Shown: positions 25,443-34,904, counted from the stretch's first letter. The stretch is DNA of 64,000 nucleotides from Eubacterium sulci ATCC 35585 (GCA_001189495.1 CP012068.1:1426001-1490000); one strand, 5' to 3'. Translations and numbers: made by a program. Notes: generated by a model from the letters alone, not told the origin.

Positions 25443-26978
25443 ATGGAAGATAGAACTTTTGAAGAAAATCTTGTTAACGATGGCATGGGCCAGGCCGATG
25501 CTAAGGTAACAGAAGCCGAGGAGGAACGTCACGACGGCCAAATCAAATGTCCTAAGTGTGGTTCCACCGACATAGAGCTAAACCCAAAGACAGGTAAGCT
25601 CAGATGTAACTTCTGTAGACACATCTTCGAACCAGAGTTCACAGAGGATGATGGTAACATCTCAGAACTAGAGGGCGTTAAGCTATCAAAGGGAGCTTCC
25701 GACATAGCAGCTGACGCAAAGGATATTATGACTCTTAAGTGCCAGAGCTGTGGAGCAGAAGTAGTCATAGATACTGCTTCAGCACCTCAGGCTAGATGCC
25801 ACTGGTGCAGAAACATGCTATCTATCAATTCATGCATACCTAATGGAGCTATTCCAGATATGGTGCTTCCATTTAGCGTATCAAAGGCAGAGGCTCAGGC
25901 TAAGATAAAGGATTTTGTTGGAAAGAGGAAGTTCTTTGCTCACCCTACCTTTACCAGGGAATTTACGACAAACAACATCTGCGGTGTTTACTTCCCATAT
26001 ATGGTCGTTGATATCAACGGACATTCACACCTTTCAGGAACAGGAGAAGTTCTCGTTAGAGAGTACACTGTAAAGAGGGGCGATGATGAGGAAAAGCGCT
26101 ATGATGCAGATGCATACCATGTTGAGCGTGACTTTGATATAACTATAGATGACCTCACAATCGAGTCAAGCGCAGATAAGCTAAACGTTGCGTCAAAGGA
26201 AAAGACAACTAACATCATCAACTCGATAATGCCTTTTGATACAGAAAACTGCGTAGAATACAATGCAAATTATCTACGCGGCTACACATCAGAAAAGCGT
26301 GATGTAAACATTGATCAGATTAGAAACACAGTTCATACTCAGGCAAATGATATCGCTAGAATAGCGGCAAACCAAACCTTGTCAGACTATGATAGAGGAG
26401 TTGCATGGGAAGATGATAACTTTACAGTAAAGGGTGAATCATGGAAGGCTGCCTACCTACCAGTATGGCTCTATAGCTACATGCAGGTTAAGGGAAGTAA
26501 GAAACTTCTCCACTATGTAGCTGTAAACGCTAGAACTAAGGAAACTATGGGAAGTGTTCCTATCAACATGACCAAGCTTTGGATTGTATCAATCATACTA
26601 GAAGTACTAGGTATATTCCTTGCAGTAACTCTAGGACGCAATCCATTTAATGTGGAGAGCCCATATCGCTTTGCCCTAATGGCTCCAGCAATTATATTCT
26701 TTGCTTTAATGTATTCAAAGTATAGAAACTCTGGGGCACGTCACACCTACGAAAAAGAAACCTCTAACGAGATGAGCAATATGTCCATGGTCGATGACTA
26801 TCTAGAGCGTCGTAATGGACTAGAAAGCTCAAGTATAAGAGGGGCAAACAACGAACAGGTACACGGAAATTACTCGAATGACTTCGTCCAAAAAATAAAG
26901 AACTCCGGCCTAACATCCATTATGGGTAATGTATCTGAGATCAAAGGAATAATGAACAAGTTTGACGACTTTAACTAG
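25443..26978 (+). CDS. Zinc-ribbon membrane protein, YdjG-like
   Basis: A 511-residue protein with two zinc ribbons at the N-terminus: CPKCGSTDIELN...CNFCRHIF near residues 38-62 and CQSCGAEVV...CHWCRN near 100-122. A long soluble domain follows, then two transmembrane helices near 385-430 (LWIVSIILEVLGIFLAVTLG and FALMAPAIIFFALMYS) and a soluble tail with a second repeat of charged helices. This matches the TFIIB-type zinc-ribbon protein family that includes B. subtilis YdjG. In Bacillus, YdjG and YdjH are needed to place YdjI at the membrane. I start at ATG 25443 because AAGGAG precedes it; an earlier ATG at 25404 lies inside the hairpin and has no ribosome site. Confidence 0.8.
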   Translation: MEDRTFEENLVNDGMGQADAKVTEAEEERHDGQIKCPKCGSTDIELNPKTGKLRCNFCRHIFEPEFTEDDGNISELEGVKLSKGASDIAADAKDIMTLKCQSCGAEVVIDTASAPQARCHWCRNMLSINSCIPNGAIPDMVLPFSVSKAEAQAKIKDFVGKRKFFAHPTFTREFTTNNICGVYFPYMVVDINGHSHLSGTGEVLVREYTVKRGDDEEKRYDADAYHVERDFDITIDDLTIESSADKLNVASKEKTTNIINSIMPFDTENCVEYNANYLRGYTSEKRDVNIDQIRNTVHTQANDIARIAANQTLSDYDRGVAWEDDNFTVKGESWKAAYLPVWLYSYMQVKGSKKLLHYVAVNARTKETMGSVPINMTKLWIVSIILEVLGIFLAVTLGRNPFNVESPYRFALMAPAIIFFALMYSKYRNSGARHTYEKETSNEMSNMSMVDDYLERRNGLESSSIRGANNEQVHGNYSNDFVQKIKNSGLTSIMGNVSEIKGIMNKFDDFN

Positions 26979-27004
26979 TTCAAAGACTTATCAAAAACAA
27001 ATTC

Positions 27005-27030
27005 GGACCACTCGCATGAGTGGTCCTTTT
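27005..27030 (+). terminator. Intrinsic terminator of the SPFH operon
   Basis: GGACCACTC and GAGTGGTCC form a 9-bp stem with a GCAT loop, followed by TTTTGTTTG, 26 bp after the stop. Confidence 0.9.
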
Positions 27031-27039
27031 GTTTGCTTC

Positions 27040-29139
27040 TTATTTAACTATGTAATTAACCGTCTTATTTGAAATAAGGTCGCTATCTCCAAGTACAATC
27101 TGTGATTTTATTGAATTTTCCCTAACATACTGCTTTGCAAAATCTGCATTTCTTGAATTTATCAGAAGGAGTGGAGCTCCAAGCTTCTCTGCTAATACTC
27201 CTCCGCAAAGTCCATCTGGGAAGTTATCTCCATATCCAATAACTGCTGTTTTTGGATTCTTAAAGAAGTGCTTTGCTACAGCTACAGAAGTCTCATACCT
27301 ATCATCACCATAAATTCTTTGAGTTTTTCCGATGGATTTTAGGCTAGTTTCTACAGCATTGCTAACTGGGCCACTGTCACCGATGAGAGTATAATTTCTT
27401 GATTTTATACTCTTTAGGTATGCCATCTGCTTTGGCGAAAGTGTCTTTCCTACAAGCAGTATAGGACGTCCCGTTGCTGAAGCTGCTAGACTATCTGCAA
27501 ATCCTAAACCTGAACAAACAAGTATTTCCTCATTATTTACTCCAGCTTCCTTTAATATTGCTAAATTTGTATCAAAACGGTCAGGTCCTGCTATCCTCTT
27601 TATATCAAAGGAGCTCTCAAGTTCTGTTCTCATAACTTCTGGAACTACATCAGATTCTCCTAGTAGGTAAACTGTGCTCTTAGCTTGTCCCTTTTTCACA
27701 TGCTTAAGATGATCGTATATGAAGTTCAGCGCTTGATTCACATTATTTTTGTTGACCAATATCAGTGGTGCATTCTTAACCTTTGCAAGGTAGGCTCCTG
27801 AAAGTGCATCTGCATAATTATCTCCATTGGCAACAACCACAGCATTAAAGTTTTTTACCTTCATGACTTTCTTTAGCTCACGTCCTATCCTAAGTGAAGT
27901 CTGGTACCTATCATCACCAGCAATTCTTTTCACACTATCAGGTATAGGTTCTTCTTGTACGCCTGGGTTTTTTACCTGGAATGTAAAAGACATAAGATTT
28001 GGTTTATCTGGCTGGGCGGCCTTATCCCTACCTATATTACTTTGCTTGGCTGCAAAAAATTGGCTAGTATATACATAGTTATCATGATTTCCCTCATATC
28101 TTGGAATTATATTATTAACACTTGTTGGGAAAAATGCTGTACTTTTATTGCCTGTAATGATTCCTTCAAATGTTAGGTTTTCGTTTTTAGGTACATCTGA
28201 TTTTATCACAAGCCCTTCCATTTTCACCTTTACTACACCAATTCTTTTTAAATAGTTAAAGTAATCCTTAACCGGCATAGTTCTCATTTTACCTAGTCTA
28301 GGTGAAATAGGAATACTGATCTCTCCACCACCATCTTTTTCACTATCAAATACAATATGCCCACGAATATCGGGGAAGCCTTCGATGCTGTATTTTACAG
28401 CCGTCTCGTATGTATCATCTTCTTTATTGTAATTATACGGTATACCTATCCCCTCTGGTAAACGCAATTTAAAGTATACAGCTGAATGAGATCCAACATG
28501 TCCATCTGTTCCATATGTTTGCCAGTTCTTTCCAGAATTAGGTCCATTAATAATCTGCCAATATCTTGTTATTTCCCACTTATAGAGATTGCTCAAATCC
28601 AAAGTCATCTCTACATTGAGTTTGTCACCAACTTTATATGTGGCTATTGCTCTATCTCCAGTGTTTCCATTGATAGATATATCCCCATACACATTTAACT
28701 GTTCTCTATCCCTGATAAAGTCCCTGTAGAAATCAAAATTAAATGGATTATGATATCTGTTATCTTGATAATTAGGGTCACCGTTAGGCCCATCATTGGT
28801 TACAAGCTCTGGACGTGAATACTTATCAAATTCATCTACTCCGTTAACATATGTTATTGTATTAAAATCCTTGTAAACACCCACACTTTGTGCAGGCCTA
28901 GCTACATTAAGTCTCAGATTCTCAAACAGATTACCAAAAGAAATAGCGCCTCGCACGAGAGGAACTGGACCTTCTCCTGATATTCCTCTTACCTCTAGTT
29001 CTGTCCAGTAGTTTTCTGCCATCGCCGTATTCCTATCCGGTATCTCAACAGCGTATGCCTTCCCAGAAAAAACCATCGGCATGCATATCACAAACGCTAG
29101 TATGCATGATAATGCTCTATATCCTCTTTTTTTCTCCAT
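27040..29139 (-). CDS. Surface protein with three type 2 cell-wall-binding repeats
   Basis: 699 residues. A signal peptide (LSCILAFVICMPMVFSGKAYA) is followed by about 370 residues of beta-rich extracellular sequence without a known motif. Three tandem CW_binding_2 (PF04122) repeats then start at RIAGDDRYQTSLRIG (about 400), RIAGPDRFDTNLAIL (about 510) and RIYGDDRYETSVAVA (about 612). Each has the VVVANGDNYADALSG-type core. In Clostridioides difficile three such repeats anchor S-layer-related proteins non-covalently to an anionic wall polymer. This is therefore a wall-bound protein of a different anchoring class from the sortase substrates elsewhere in the window. GGAGAG precedes ATG 29139. 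Confidence 0.92.
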   Translation of the reverse strand: MEKKRGYRALSCILAFVICMPMVFSGKAYAVEIPDRNTAMAENYWTELEVRGISGEGPVPLVRGAISFGNLFENLRLNVARPAQSVGVYKDFNTITYVNGVDEFDKYSRPELVTNDGPNGDPNYQDNRYHNPFNFDFYRDFIRDREQLNVYGDISINGNTGDRAIATYKVGDKLNVEMTLDLSNLYKWEITRYWQIINGPNSGKNWQTYGTDGHVGSHSAVYFKLRLPEGIGIPYNYNKEDDTYETAVKYSIEGFPDIRGHIVFDSEKDGGGEISIPISPRLGKMRTMPVKDYFNYLKRIGVVKVKMEGLVIKSDVPKNENLTFEGIITGNKSTAFFPTSVNNIIPRYEGNHDNYVYTSQFFAAKQSNIGRDKAAQPDKPNLMSFTFQVKNPGVQEEPIPDSVKRIAGDDRYQTSLRIGRELKKVMKVKNFNAVVVANGDNYADALSGAYLAKVKNAPLILVNKNNVNQALNFIYDHLKHVKKGQAKSTVYLLGESDVVPEVMRTELESSFDIKRIAGPDRFDTNLAILKEAGVNNEEILVCSGLGFADSLAASATGRPILLVGKTLSPKQMAYLKSIKSRNYTLIGDSGPVSNAVETSLKSIGKTQRIYGDDRYETSVAVAKHFFKNPKTAVIGYGDNFPDGLCGGVLAEKLGAPLLLINSRNADFAKQYVRENSIKSQIVLGDSDLISNKTVNYIVK

Positions 29140-29186
29140 GTTCTCTCTCCAATCTTACTATATTTAATTTATATTTTAACTAATCA

Positions 29187-29921
29187 TTACTTGCTTTCAA
29201 TATTTGTTTTCAGCTTCCTTAACTCGCGTCGTGCTTCTACGATTTTCTCAGCTATGCCATTGCGTGATTCGCTCATCCTAAACGAAGCGATTCTACTAAG
29301 CGTGTTTCCATACACTCTTCCATGCTTTTCAAATAGATTATCTACTCTCTCCGTCATCCTATTTTGGAAGCTTTCCTCTAGCTCTGCAACATTTCTTTGG
29401 AAGTTAGTCAAATGCGAAACTGTAAGAGTTATGTCACATGAATATATTGCAACAAAAATAACTGGAAGCACTGCGATTAAAAATAGCGGTATCTTGTCAT
29501 AAAAATCATCAAAAGGCGGTATTATAAACTCAACTATTGCTATCGCACCTAGTCCAAATCCTATCGAAGTTGGCACACTGGTTCGTCCATTAATATTTAG
29601 AGGAACTGTAGTATAGTCCCACCACCTAGCATTAAACTTCTTCTCAAGAATATATGAGGTAGGATATTCTAATATCATGCTTACAATGAAGCCCGCAATG
29701 AATACCCCAAGCCATGATAGGTCAGGAATTATTCCACTAGCATTTAAATCCCAATAAAGAAGTCCAATAATTGCACCTGCCCCATATATCGGACAAAGTG
29801 GACCATATAGAAATCCCCTATTCTGCCATTTCTTTTCCTTGGCTGTACAGTAGATGCTCTCCCATACCCATCCCAAAACACTGAAAAGAAAATATGCTAT
29901 TATATATCTATTAATAATCAT
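29187..29921 (-). CDS. Putative ABC-transporter type IV family membrane protein
   Basis: 244 residues. Opening NRYIIAYFLFSVLGWVWESI with NRGFLYGPLCPIYGAGAIIG is the hallmark of the CmpB-like family PF06541. About six membrane helices are seen, and the last 60 residues are a charged helix. No ATPase gene adjoins it, so transport activity is doubtful; these proteins are widespread in Clostridia with no known function. Confidence 0.85.
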   Translation of the reverse strand: MIINRYIIAYFLFSVLGWVWESIYCTAKEKKWQNRGFLYGPLCPIYGAGAIIGLLYWDLNASGIIPDLSWLGVFIAGFIVSMILEYPTSYILEKKFNARWWDYTTVPLNINGRTSVPTSIGFGLGAIAIVEFIIPPFDDFYDKIPLFLIAVLPVIFVAIYSCDITLTVSHLTNFQRNVAELEESFQNRMTERVDNLFEKHGRVYGNTLSRIASFRMSESRNGIAEKIVEARRELRKLKTNIESK

Positions 29922-29986
29922 AAGTCTATCAAATCTCCTCTTAGATGCCTCATATAGCCTTCGCTATATGCATTTTAACTTCATCT

Positions 29987-30247
29987 CTATCTCCTTGGAA
30001 TAAGCATTCCTATATACATTCCCACTGTCAAACCAATTGACAGACCAAGCGTTATCCCATACTTTGGATATATAAACATTCCTATCAAAGCGCCTATGGA
30101 CATCCCAACAATCATTCCAGGGAGCATATAGTCACCTTTAGAATTTTCTTTATTAACGCCTAGCCCAAAAACTTTGAAAAACAAAAATACAAGTCCAAAG
30201 AGCAAAAGCGGAATACCGAAAAAAAAGAACGGCAAGAATTGTAACAT
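29987..30247 (-). CDS. 86-residue glycine-zipper membrane protein, copy 2
   Basis: A membrane helix at the N-terminus (LPFFFFGIPLLLFGLVFLFF) and a short polar linker (NKENSKGDYM) are followed by a glycine-zipper hairpin (GMIVGMSIGALIGMFI, PKYGITLGLSIG). GGAGGAGAG lies just before ATG 30247, which fixes the start; the longer frame has no site. It is a tandem duplicate of 30302-30562. Glycine-zipper hairpins occur in small membrane-packing proteins and in some peptide toxins; the function is unknown. Confidence 0.75.
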   Translation of the reverse strand: MLQFLPFFFFGIPLLLFGLVFLFFKVFGLGVNKENSKGDYMLPGMIVGMSIGALIGMFIYPKYGITLGLSIGLTVGMYIGMLIPRR

Positions 30248-30301
30248 ATCTCTCCTCCAATAAAATAGTCTGTTATTCCCGCGCGGCATTAGGCTAAAAC
30301 C

Positions 30302-30562
30302 TTATTTTCTATGAATTATCATACCAATGCACATGCCCATTGTTGTACCTATGGATAGACCCAATGATAATCCATATTTAGGACTTATAATCATACCAAT
30401 TAAAGAACCAAAGCTCATTCCAATAACCATTCCGATAAGCATGTAATCGCCTTTATACTTTTCTTTAGCTGTGCCCAGTTTCACGGCTTTAATAATAAAA
30501 CATATGACTGCTACTACCATACACAGTATGGCAGGCATAAATACCGGTAAAAAATATGACAT
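30302..30562 (-). CDS. 86-residue glycine-zipper membrane protein, copy 1
   Basis: It has the same layout and length as the 29987 gene: a membrane helix (MPAILCMVVAVICFIIKAV), KEKYKGDYM and a zipper region with PKYGLSLGLSIGTTMGM. The ribosome site and the first bases before ATG 30562 are identical to those of the second copy, so the duplication included the control region. About half of the residues are shared. Confidence 0.75.
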   Translation of the reverse strand: MSYFLPVFMPAILCMVVAVICFIIKAVKLGTAKEKYKGDYMLIGMVIGMSFGSLIGMIISPKYGLSLGLSIGTTMGMCIGMIIHRK

Positions 30563-30627
30563 ATCTCTCCTCCAATACATTAACTAGTTTAATCTATCTG
30601 TTATATAATAACATTTTCTATACCAAA

Positions 30628-31260
30628 TTACATACTTTCTAACAAAGCAATCTCTCTTGGCAGTATATCCTTTGATTTTAGAAGTTCAATCAAAGCCTTG
30701 CGCTGCCCGTCTGAGATATACTCTGTACCTTCCTCTTCCTTTGATAGAGTGACGCATTGCCTGATAGCAATTCCAATATGCGATAAGGTGAGCTTATCTT
30801 TTTTCTTCTTTAATACTTCGATAAAGATATCCCAGACAAACTCCTCATTATATATCCAAAAGAACGAAGCTATAGCCTGCATCACTTTGGAATTTTGATT
30901 TTTACCAAGTAGTGAGCGGACATACACCTTGCATTCCTCTTCAAAACTGCCTACTTCATCATCTGTAATAAATTCCGACTTAAACTTATAAAGATGACTC
31001 AGCTTTATGTATCTTGCACAGAAGTTCTGAAGCGTGTAGATATTCGTCCAGATAATTTCCGGATCTGTTTCTGCTTTGATGGTCAAAAGGTATTTTTCGC
31101 CATTCAAAACAAACCACTCTTTTATAGTCCCTGTATCTTTAGTTCCAAGTTCCTTGCAGGCTGCCCTCATAAATAGACTCGATGCTTTTTTACGTTCTTT
31201 AATATCAGTACTGCCAAGTTCTTGCAAGGCTTGATTTAGAATCTCGCTTGTGTATATCAT
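30628..31260 (-). CDS. Helical soluble protein of unknown function
   Basis: 210 residues, predicted entirely alpha-helical with HEAT-like spacing (EILNQALQELGSTDIKERKK, then FFWIYNEEFVWDIFIEVLKK). There is no signal, membrane segment or catalytic motif. GGAGAGG precedes ATG 31260. It follows the TraX gene by 30 bp in a run of same-strand genes. It could be a scaffold or an immunity-type protein; I recognise no family. Confidence 0.6.
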   Translation of the reverse strand: MIYTSEILNQALQELGSTDIKERKKASSLFMRAACKELGTKDTGTIKEWFVLNGEKYLLTIKAETDPEIIWTNIYTLQNFCARYIKLSHLYKFKSEFITDDEVGSFEEECKVYVRSLLGKNQNSKVMQAIASFFWIYNEEFVWDIFIEVLKKKKDKLTLSHIGIAIRQCVTLSKEEEGTEYISDGQRKALIELLKSKDILPREIALLESM

Positions 31261-31290
31261 AAGTACCTCTCCACTTTATCAAAATTCACC

Positions 31291-32028
31291 TTAGAATACT
31301 AAAGGAATATCTCCCCATATCACAAGTCTTAAAATACCTACAATAGCCATGTGTGCTGGGAAGTAGATATAGAAAAACCATTTATTCATCTTGAACTTGC
31401 CTACTGATCCCTTGTATCTATAAAGCAATGGAAGCGTCAAAAGCGTGCAGAACTGTAACAATCCATAGGCCTTATCTAGGAATAGGAAGTATATCAAAAC
31501 ATATACGCACACGAAGATAGTCATTACTATAGACTGTTTTTTGAAATCTCCCCTATTCTCATATAGGAAGAACGGTACCATCACCGCAATAGAAGACCAG
31601 TCTGCTGGAAAGGCAACTACACATGCAATGACAATAGCAATAATTTTTATGATAGGGCTTAGGTCATCTTTCTTATTTATGTAGATTAAAAGAGCCGCAA
31701 TGCTCAGCGGAAACATCACGCTAGTTTGATTGAATACCCCGTCTGTGAATGGAATTATTGGAATTCCAAACGCTAAAGTAAAGGCAAAGTGTGATATCAA
31801 AGCAAAGCAAAATAGCCTTTTGATATACTTAACATGGTTTTTGGTGTAGTAACAGCCCTCGGCGATAAAATACCACATGATTGGAGCTGTAAGTCTTCCT
31901 ATTGCATGCAAGGCCATTACGTACCAGAGCTTCTGAGTCCCTGGGAAAAATAGCCATGTCAAATGATCTATGGTCATAGCTATGATTGCTATGATTTGTA
32001 ATTGATTCTTAGATAATTCTTTTCTCAT
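31291..32028 (-). CDS. TraX-family membrane protein, second paralogue
   Basis: A 245-residue polytopic protein. The family marks match the 10859 gene: NQLQIIAIIAMTIDHLTWLF, AIGRLTAPIMWYFIAEG and KWFFYIYFPAHMAIVGIL. A good AAGGGG site precedes ATG 32028. It is placed in an operon-like run with an LRR protein upstream and a helical protein downstream, away from pilin-like genes. The function is as uncertain as for the first copy. Confidence 0.88.
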   Translation of the reverse strand: MRKELSKNQLQIIAIIAMTIDHLTWLFFPGTQKLWYVMALHAIGRLTAPIMWYFIAEGCYYTKNHVKYIKRLFCFALISHFAFTLAFGIPIIPFTDGVFNQTSVMFPLSIAALLIYINKKDDLSPIIKIIAIVIACVVAFPADWSSIAVMVPFFLYENRGDFKKQSIVMTIFVCVYVLIYFLFLDKAYGLLQFCTLLTLPLLYRYKGSVGKFKMNKWFFYIYFPAHMAIVGILRLVIWGDIPLVF

Positions 32029-32045
32029 AATCCCCTTAAATACTA

Positions 32046-33539
32046 CTAAAATTCCTTTAGCTGATCAAACAAGTCTATTAGCTTATCCTTGTCAACGTCA
32101 AGCTCATCAGGTATCAGCGAAAGTATTCCATCAAGTGCTGTGAATACCTCATCTCTTTCAACGGTGTCAATAAATGGTTTCTTTTTGTCCATCTTGTTGA
32201 ATCCCTCGGTATAATCTCTCACTAGGGCTTCGGCATCCTTTTCAATGTCCTTACTTGGAGCCTCAATTAGCTTTACCATTGCAGCTCTAGTCTTTCTGTA
32301 TATATCAGCCGCCTTTTTTGCATTTGCAGGCGTGATATGTTCCTCACCATCCCAGGAGCGGAAAGGATTCTCCAGATTCTGCGCAAGCCACTCAGCCTTT
32401 CTTGGCTTTGTAATCCAAAGGTCTAGGCCTTCACTTTTGCGGTTTTTGTATAGCTTCTTAACTTCCTTTGCTGCGTCTTCTGGAAGGCTATCCATCCAAA
32501 GCATGTATAGCTTTTGTAGTTTCTCTGGCTTTGGCACTTCGTCCGCTGTAAAGCCGAATAGATCCATGGTTGTAAGGACTTCTAAATCGCTGAACTCCGA
32601 AACTTTGTCAAAGTTAATAAGATTGCCAGGTTTTCCCCAGAGCCTTAGTTCTCTAAGCTTTGGATATGCTCTTAAAATATCAGCAATATCGAGTTCTGTT
32701 ATTGTTCTTATGTAGAGTTTTTCTAATCCTTCTATTCCCTGAATCTTAGGAAGAGAACCATCACAATATAAAATCAAATCACTTCCAAAGCTAGGTGAAG
32801 TTATCCTGCATCCATCCTTTACTTCTCCAAGCAAAAATAGCATGCTTAAATCGTCATTTAGGATTAACTCCTCAAGTCCCGTCATATCAACAGAAAGCCT
32901 ATCGATTGTGGTTTTCGAAAAGTCAAGACCTGATTTACCGTGATTCTCAATAACTAGCTCTCTAATAAATGGATTCGAATTCAAATACTCAAATAAATTT
33001 TTGTGCCATTTCGTAACCGTAAGTGAAGATAGGCAAGGAAAGACTCTCAGACTCAGTGCATCATCAAAATCATGCCAATTATCGTTTTCACTGTGGGTGC
33101 CTAGTCTTCTTCTATTACCCTCAAATTCCACATGTTCACTACTTGCATCTGCTGCCTTGAAGGCGTCCCTTTGCTCTTTTGGAATTTTTAGCCACTTAAA
33201 CTGATTATATATCTCAACACCGCTGTTCCAGCCGCCATATGTGCCTGTATCCTCGTTATTCAGTGGTTTAACATTAGCAACGTAAACATAGTTTGATGGC
33301 ACGTTTACATCAACCTTTTTCAGGTTGAAAGTTCCGCCCCAGTACATGTAATCGATATATAGTGGCTTCATCAAAGCTAGTTCTTCCTCTTTAGGAAGCT
33401 CATCGGAGGCCCAATCAAGTGATATAATAATAGCCTGAGGCTTCTTCCCACTCTCATCTATCTTTGTCACTTGACAAGCAGTGTATTTCTTTAGCGACTT
33501 GTTATATACGCAATAGATATCTCCAGCTTTTGCTATCAT
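32046..33539 (-). CDS. Leucine-rich-repeat protein with N-terminal barrel-like domain
   Basis: 497 residues, cytoplasmic. The first 100 residues (AKAGDIYCVYNKSLKKYTAC, later YVYVANVKPL) resemble the small beta-barrel seen in some immunity proteins such as Imm26; that is a weak match by eye. Residues about 150-360 form irregular leucine-rich repeats (LEKLYIRTITELDIADILRA, LRELRLWGKPGNLINFDKV). The end is helical and charged. The start is set at ATG 33539, with AGGAGAGG upstream. It lies between the TraX gene and a Mbeg1-like hydrolase gene. It may be an adaptor or immunity protein. Confidence 0.65.
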   Translation of the reverse strand: MIAKAGDIYCVYNKSLKKYTACQVTKIDESGKKPQAIIISLDWASDELPKEEELALMKPLYIDYMYWGGTFNLKKVDVNVPSNYVYVANVKPLNNEDTGTYGGWNSGVEIYNQFKWLKIPKEQRDAFKAADASSEHVEFEGNRRRLGTHSENDNWHDFDDALSLRVFPCLSSLTVTKWHKNLFEYLNSNPFIRELVIENHGKSGLDFSKTTIDRLSVDMTGLEELILNDDLSMLFLLGEVKDGCRITSPSFGSDLILYCDGSLPKIQGIEGLEKLYIRTITELDIADILRAYPKLRELRLWGKPGNLINFDKVSEFSDLEVLTTMDLFGFTADEVPKPEKLQKLYMLWMDSLPEDAAKEVKKLYKNRKSEGLDLWITKPRKAEWLAQNLENPFRSWDGEEHITPANAKKAADIYRKTRAAMVKLIEAPSKDIEKDAEALVRDYTEGFNKMDKKKPFIDTVERDEVFTALDGILSLIPDELDVDKDKLIDLFDQLKEF

Positions 33540-33584
33540 ATAAACCTCTCCTGATATTATATTTTCTGAATGCAAACTCTTATA

Positions 33585-34697
33585 TTAACTTTCTTTGCGA
33601 GGAAATCTCGGTCTATTATCAAAAATAGTTTCCCCTCCTGCTTGAATCAGATTGCTAAACGCGTTCATTATTTCTATTCTTTTCGATTTAGGAAGCTTCG
33701 TATATTCTTTTAGCACAATTTTGGTGTTTTTAAATATCGACCCACCAAATTCCTTAAAAGTCTCTGCCTCTGTCTCTTCTATCATTGAAAATACAGTCAT
33801 AATAATAGATTCTCTTGTTTCATCATCCATCTTTTCTAGCCAAGACCCAAGTGATGTTCTTACAAATTTGCTTAGGGCATCTAGCTCTGCTTCTACAAAA
33901 TGATCCTTTGTTACTTCCCAGGTCATAGCATCATGTTGAATGATACCTGTTGCGTTACTTCTTACAACTTTCTGTTCTCCAAGATTTGTAAGCAGCTGAC
34001 CTATTATAGATGTCTGCGGAACTATATTACAGATTTTTGATGAAATCTGCTTATATCCATCAGCGTGTATAACCTCATCTCTAAAGCCTGGACCATCATT
34101 ATTATATACTTTTGTGATTCTATCCTTTATGTGATCCTCGCAGAAGCTAGCAGCATACATTGCGAAGTTTCCTCCTTTTGAGTGACCTCCTAAAATAAGT
34201 TTTCCATCCAAATGTTTAGATACTTTATTTAGGTAGCACGCTGCTTCCTTTGCACCTTCTATCTCTGAGGTGAAACTCATAAAAACATCCTCTTTCCAGC
34301 CTGTTATAGTATTGTCAGTTCCACGAAATGAAATATAATTTGTACCATCAGGAAGTATTAGTACAACAGCTGCAAACTGTTTGATTTTTTCTTTGTCAAA
34401 AATATCTGCGTAATATGCAATCTTAGTTCCTCTAAAACGTTCTCCTGAAACCATTTCTTCAAGAAGCAGCGGAGCTTTCTTGCTAAACTTTGCATTTTTT
34501 CTTAATTCGTCAAGGGAATATCTTTTGCAAAAAAGCTTAAAAGCATCTTCAATACTATAAACCTTCTCTTGTTCTCCAAATAACTCTCCAAAGTCAATAT
34601 ATGATATGTATGACAATATAACATTATCTATATCATTTAAACTTGCTGTATGAAGACTAACATCGTTTCTCCACTTTAGATAATCTAATAAATCCAT
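33585..34697 (-). CDS. Mbeg1-like alpha/beta-hydrolase (DUF2974)
   Basis: 370 residues. It opens with MDLLDYLKWRNDVSLHTASL, characteristic of the DUF2974/Mbeg1-like family. The lipase-type nucleophile elbow GGHSKGG places the catalytic Ser at 173, following YISFRGTDNTITGWKED, the usual region of the oxyanion hole. It is a predicted intracellular serine hydrolase, perhaps a lipase or esterase; no substrate is known. It lies upstream of the LRR gene with a 45-bp gap. Confidence is good for the family and low for the substrate. Confidence 0.85.
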   Translation of the reverse strand: MDLLDYLKWRNDVSLHTASLNDIDNVILSYISYIDFGELFGEQEKVYSIEDAFKLFCKRYSLDELRKNAKFSKKAPLLLEEMVSGERFRGTKIAYYADIFDKEKIKQFAAVVLILPDGTNYISFRGTDNTITGWKEDVFMSFTSEIEGAKEAACYLNKVSKHLDGKLILGGHSKGGNFAMYAASFCEDHIKDRITKVYNNDGPGFRDEVIHADGYKQISSKICNIVPQTSIIGQLLTNLGEQKVVRSNATGIIQHDAMTWEVTKDHFVEAELDALSKFVRTSLGSWLEKMDDETRESIIMTVFSMIEETEAETFKEFGGSIFKNTKIVLKEYTKLPKSKRIEIMNAFSNLIQAGGETIFDNRPRFPRKES

Positions 34698-34849
34698 TTC
34701 TTCACCAAATATAGCTTTAACTATGCAACTAAAAATTTTTAAGTTTTAATCTTTTATATTTTAACATATAGTAATTCACAAAGTGTACCCTTTTATAGCT
34801 TATATTGGTATTCGTTAAAAATATAAGTTATAAAATAATATAATATAAT

Positions 34850-34897
34850 AAAAAAGACCTACCAAAGTCTGCCACATGCATAGCTCTAATAGGTCTT
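34850..34897 (-). terminator. Terminator of the methionine operon
   Basis: AAGACCTA and TAGGTCTT form an 8-bp stem with a long 28-base loop and a TTTTTT tail on the minus strand, just after the metH stop at 34905. Confidence 0.65.
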
Positions 34898-34904
34898 AAT
34901 TTCT

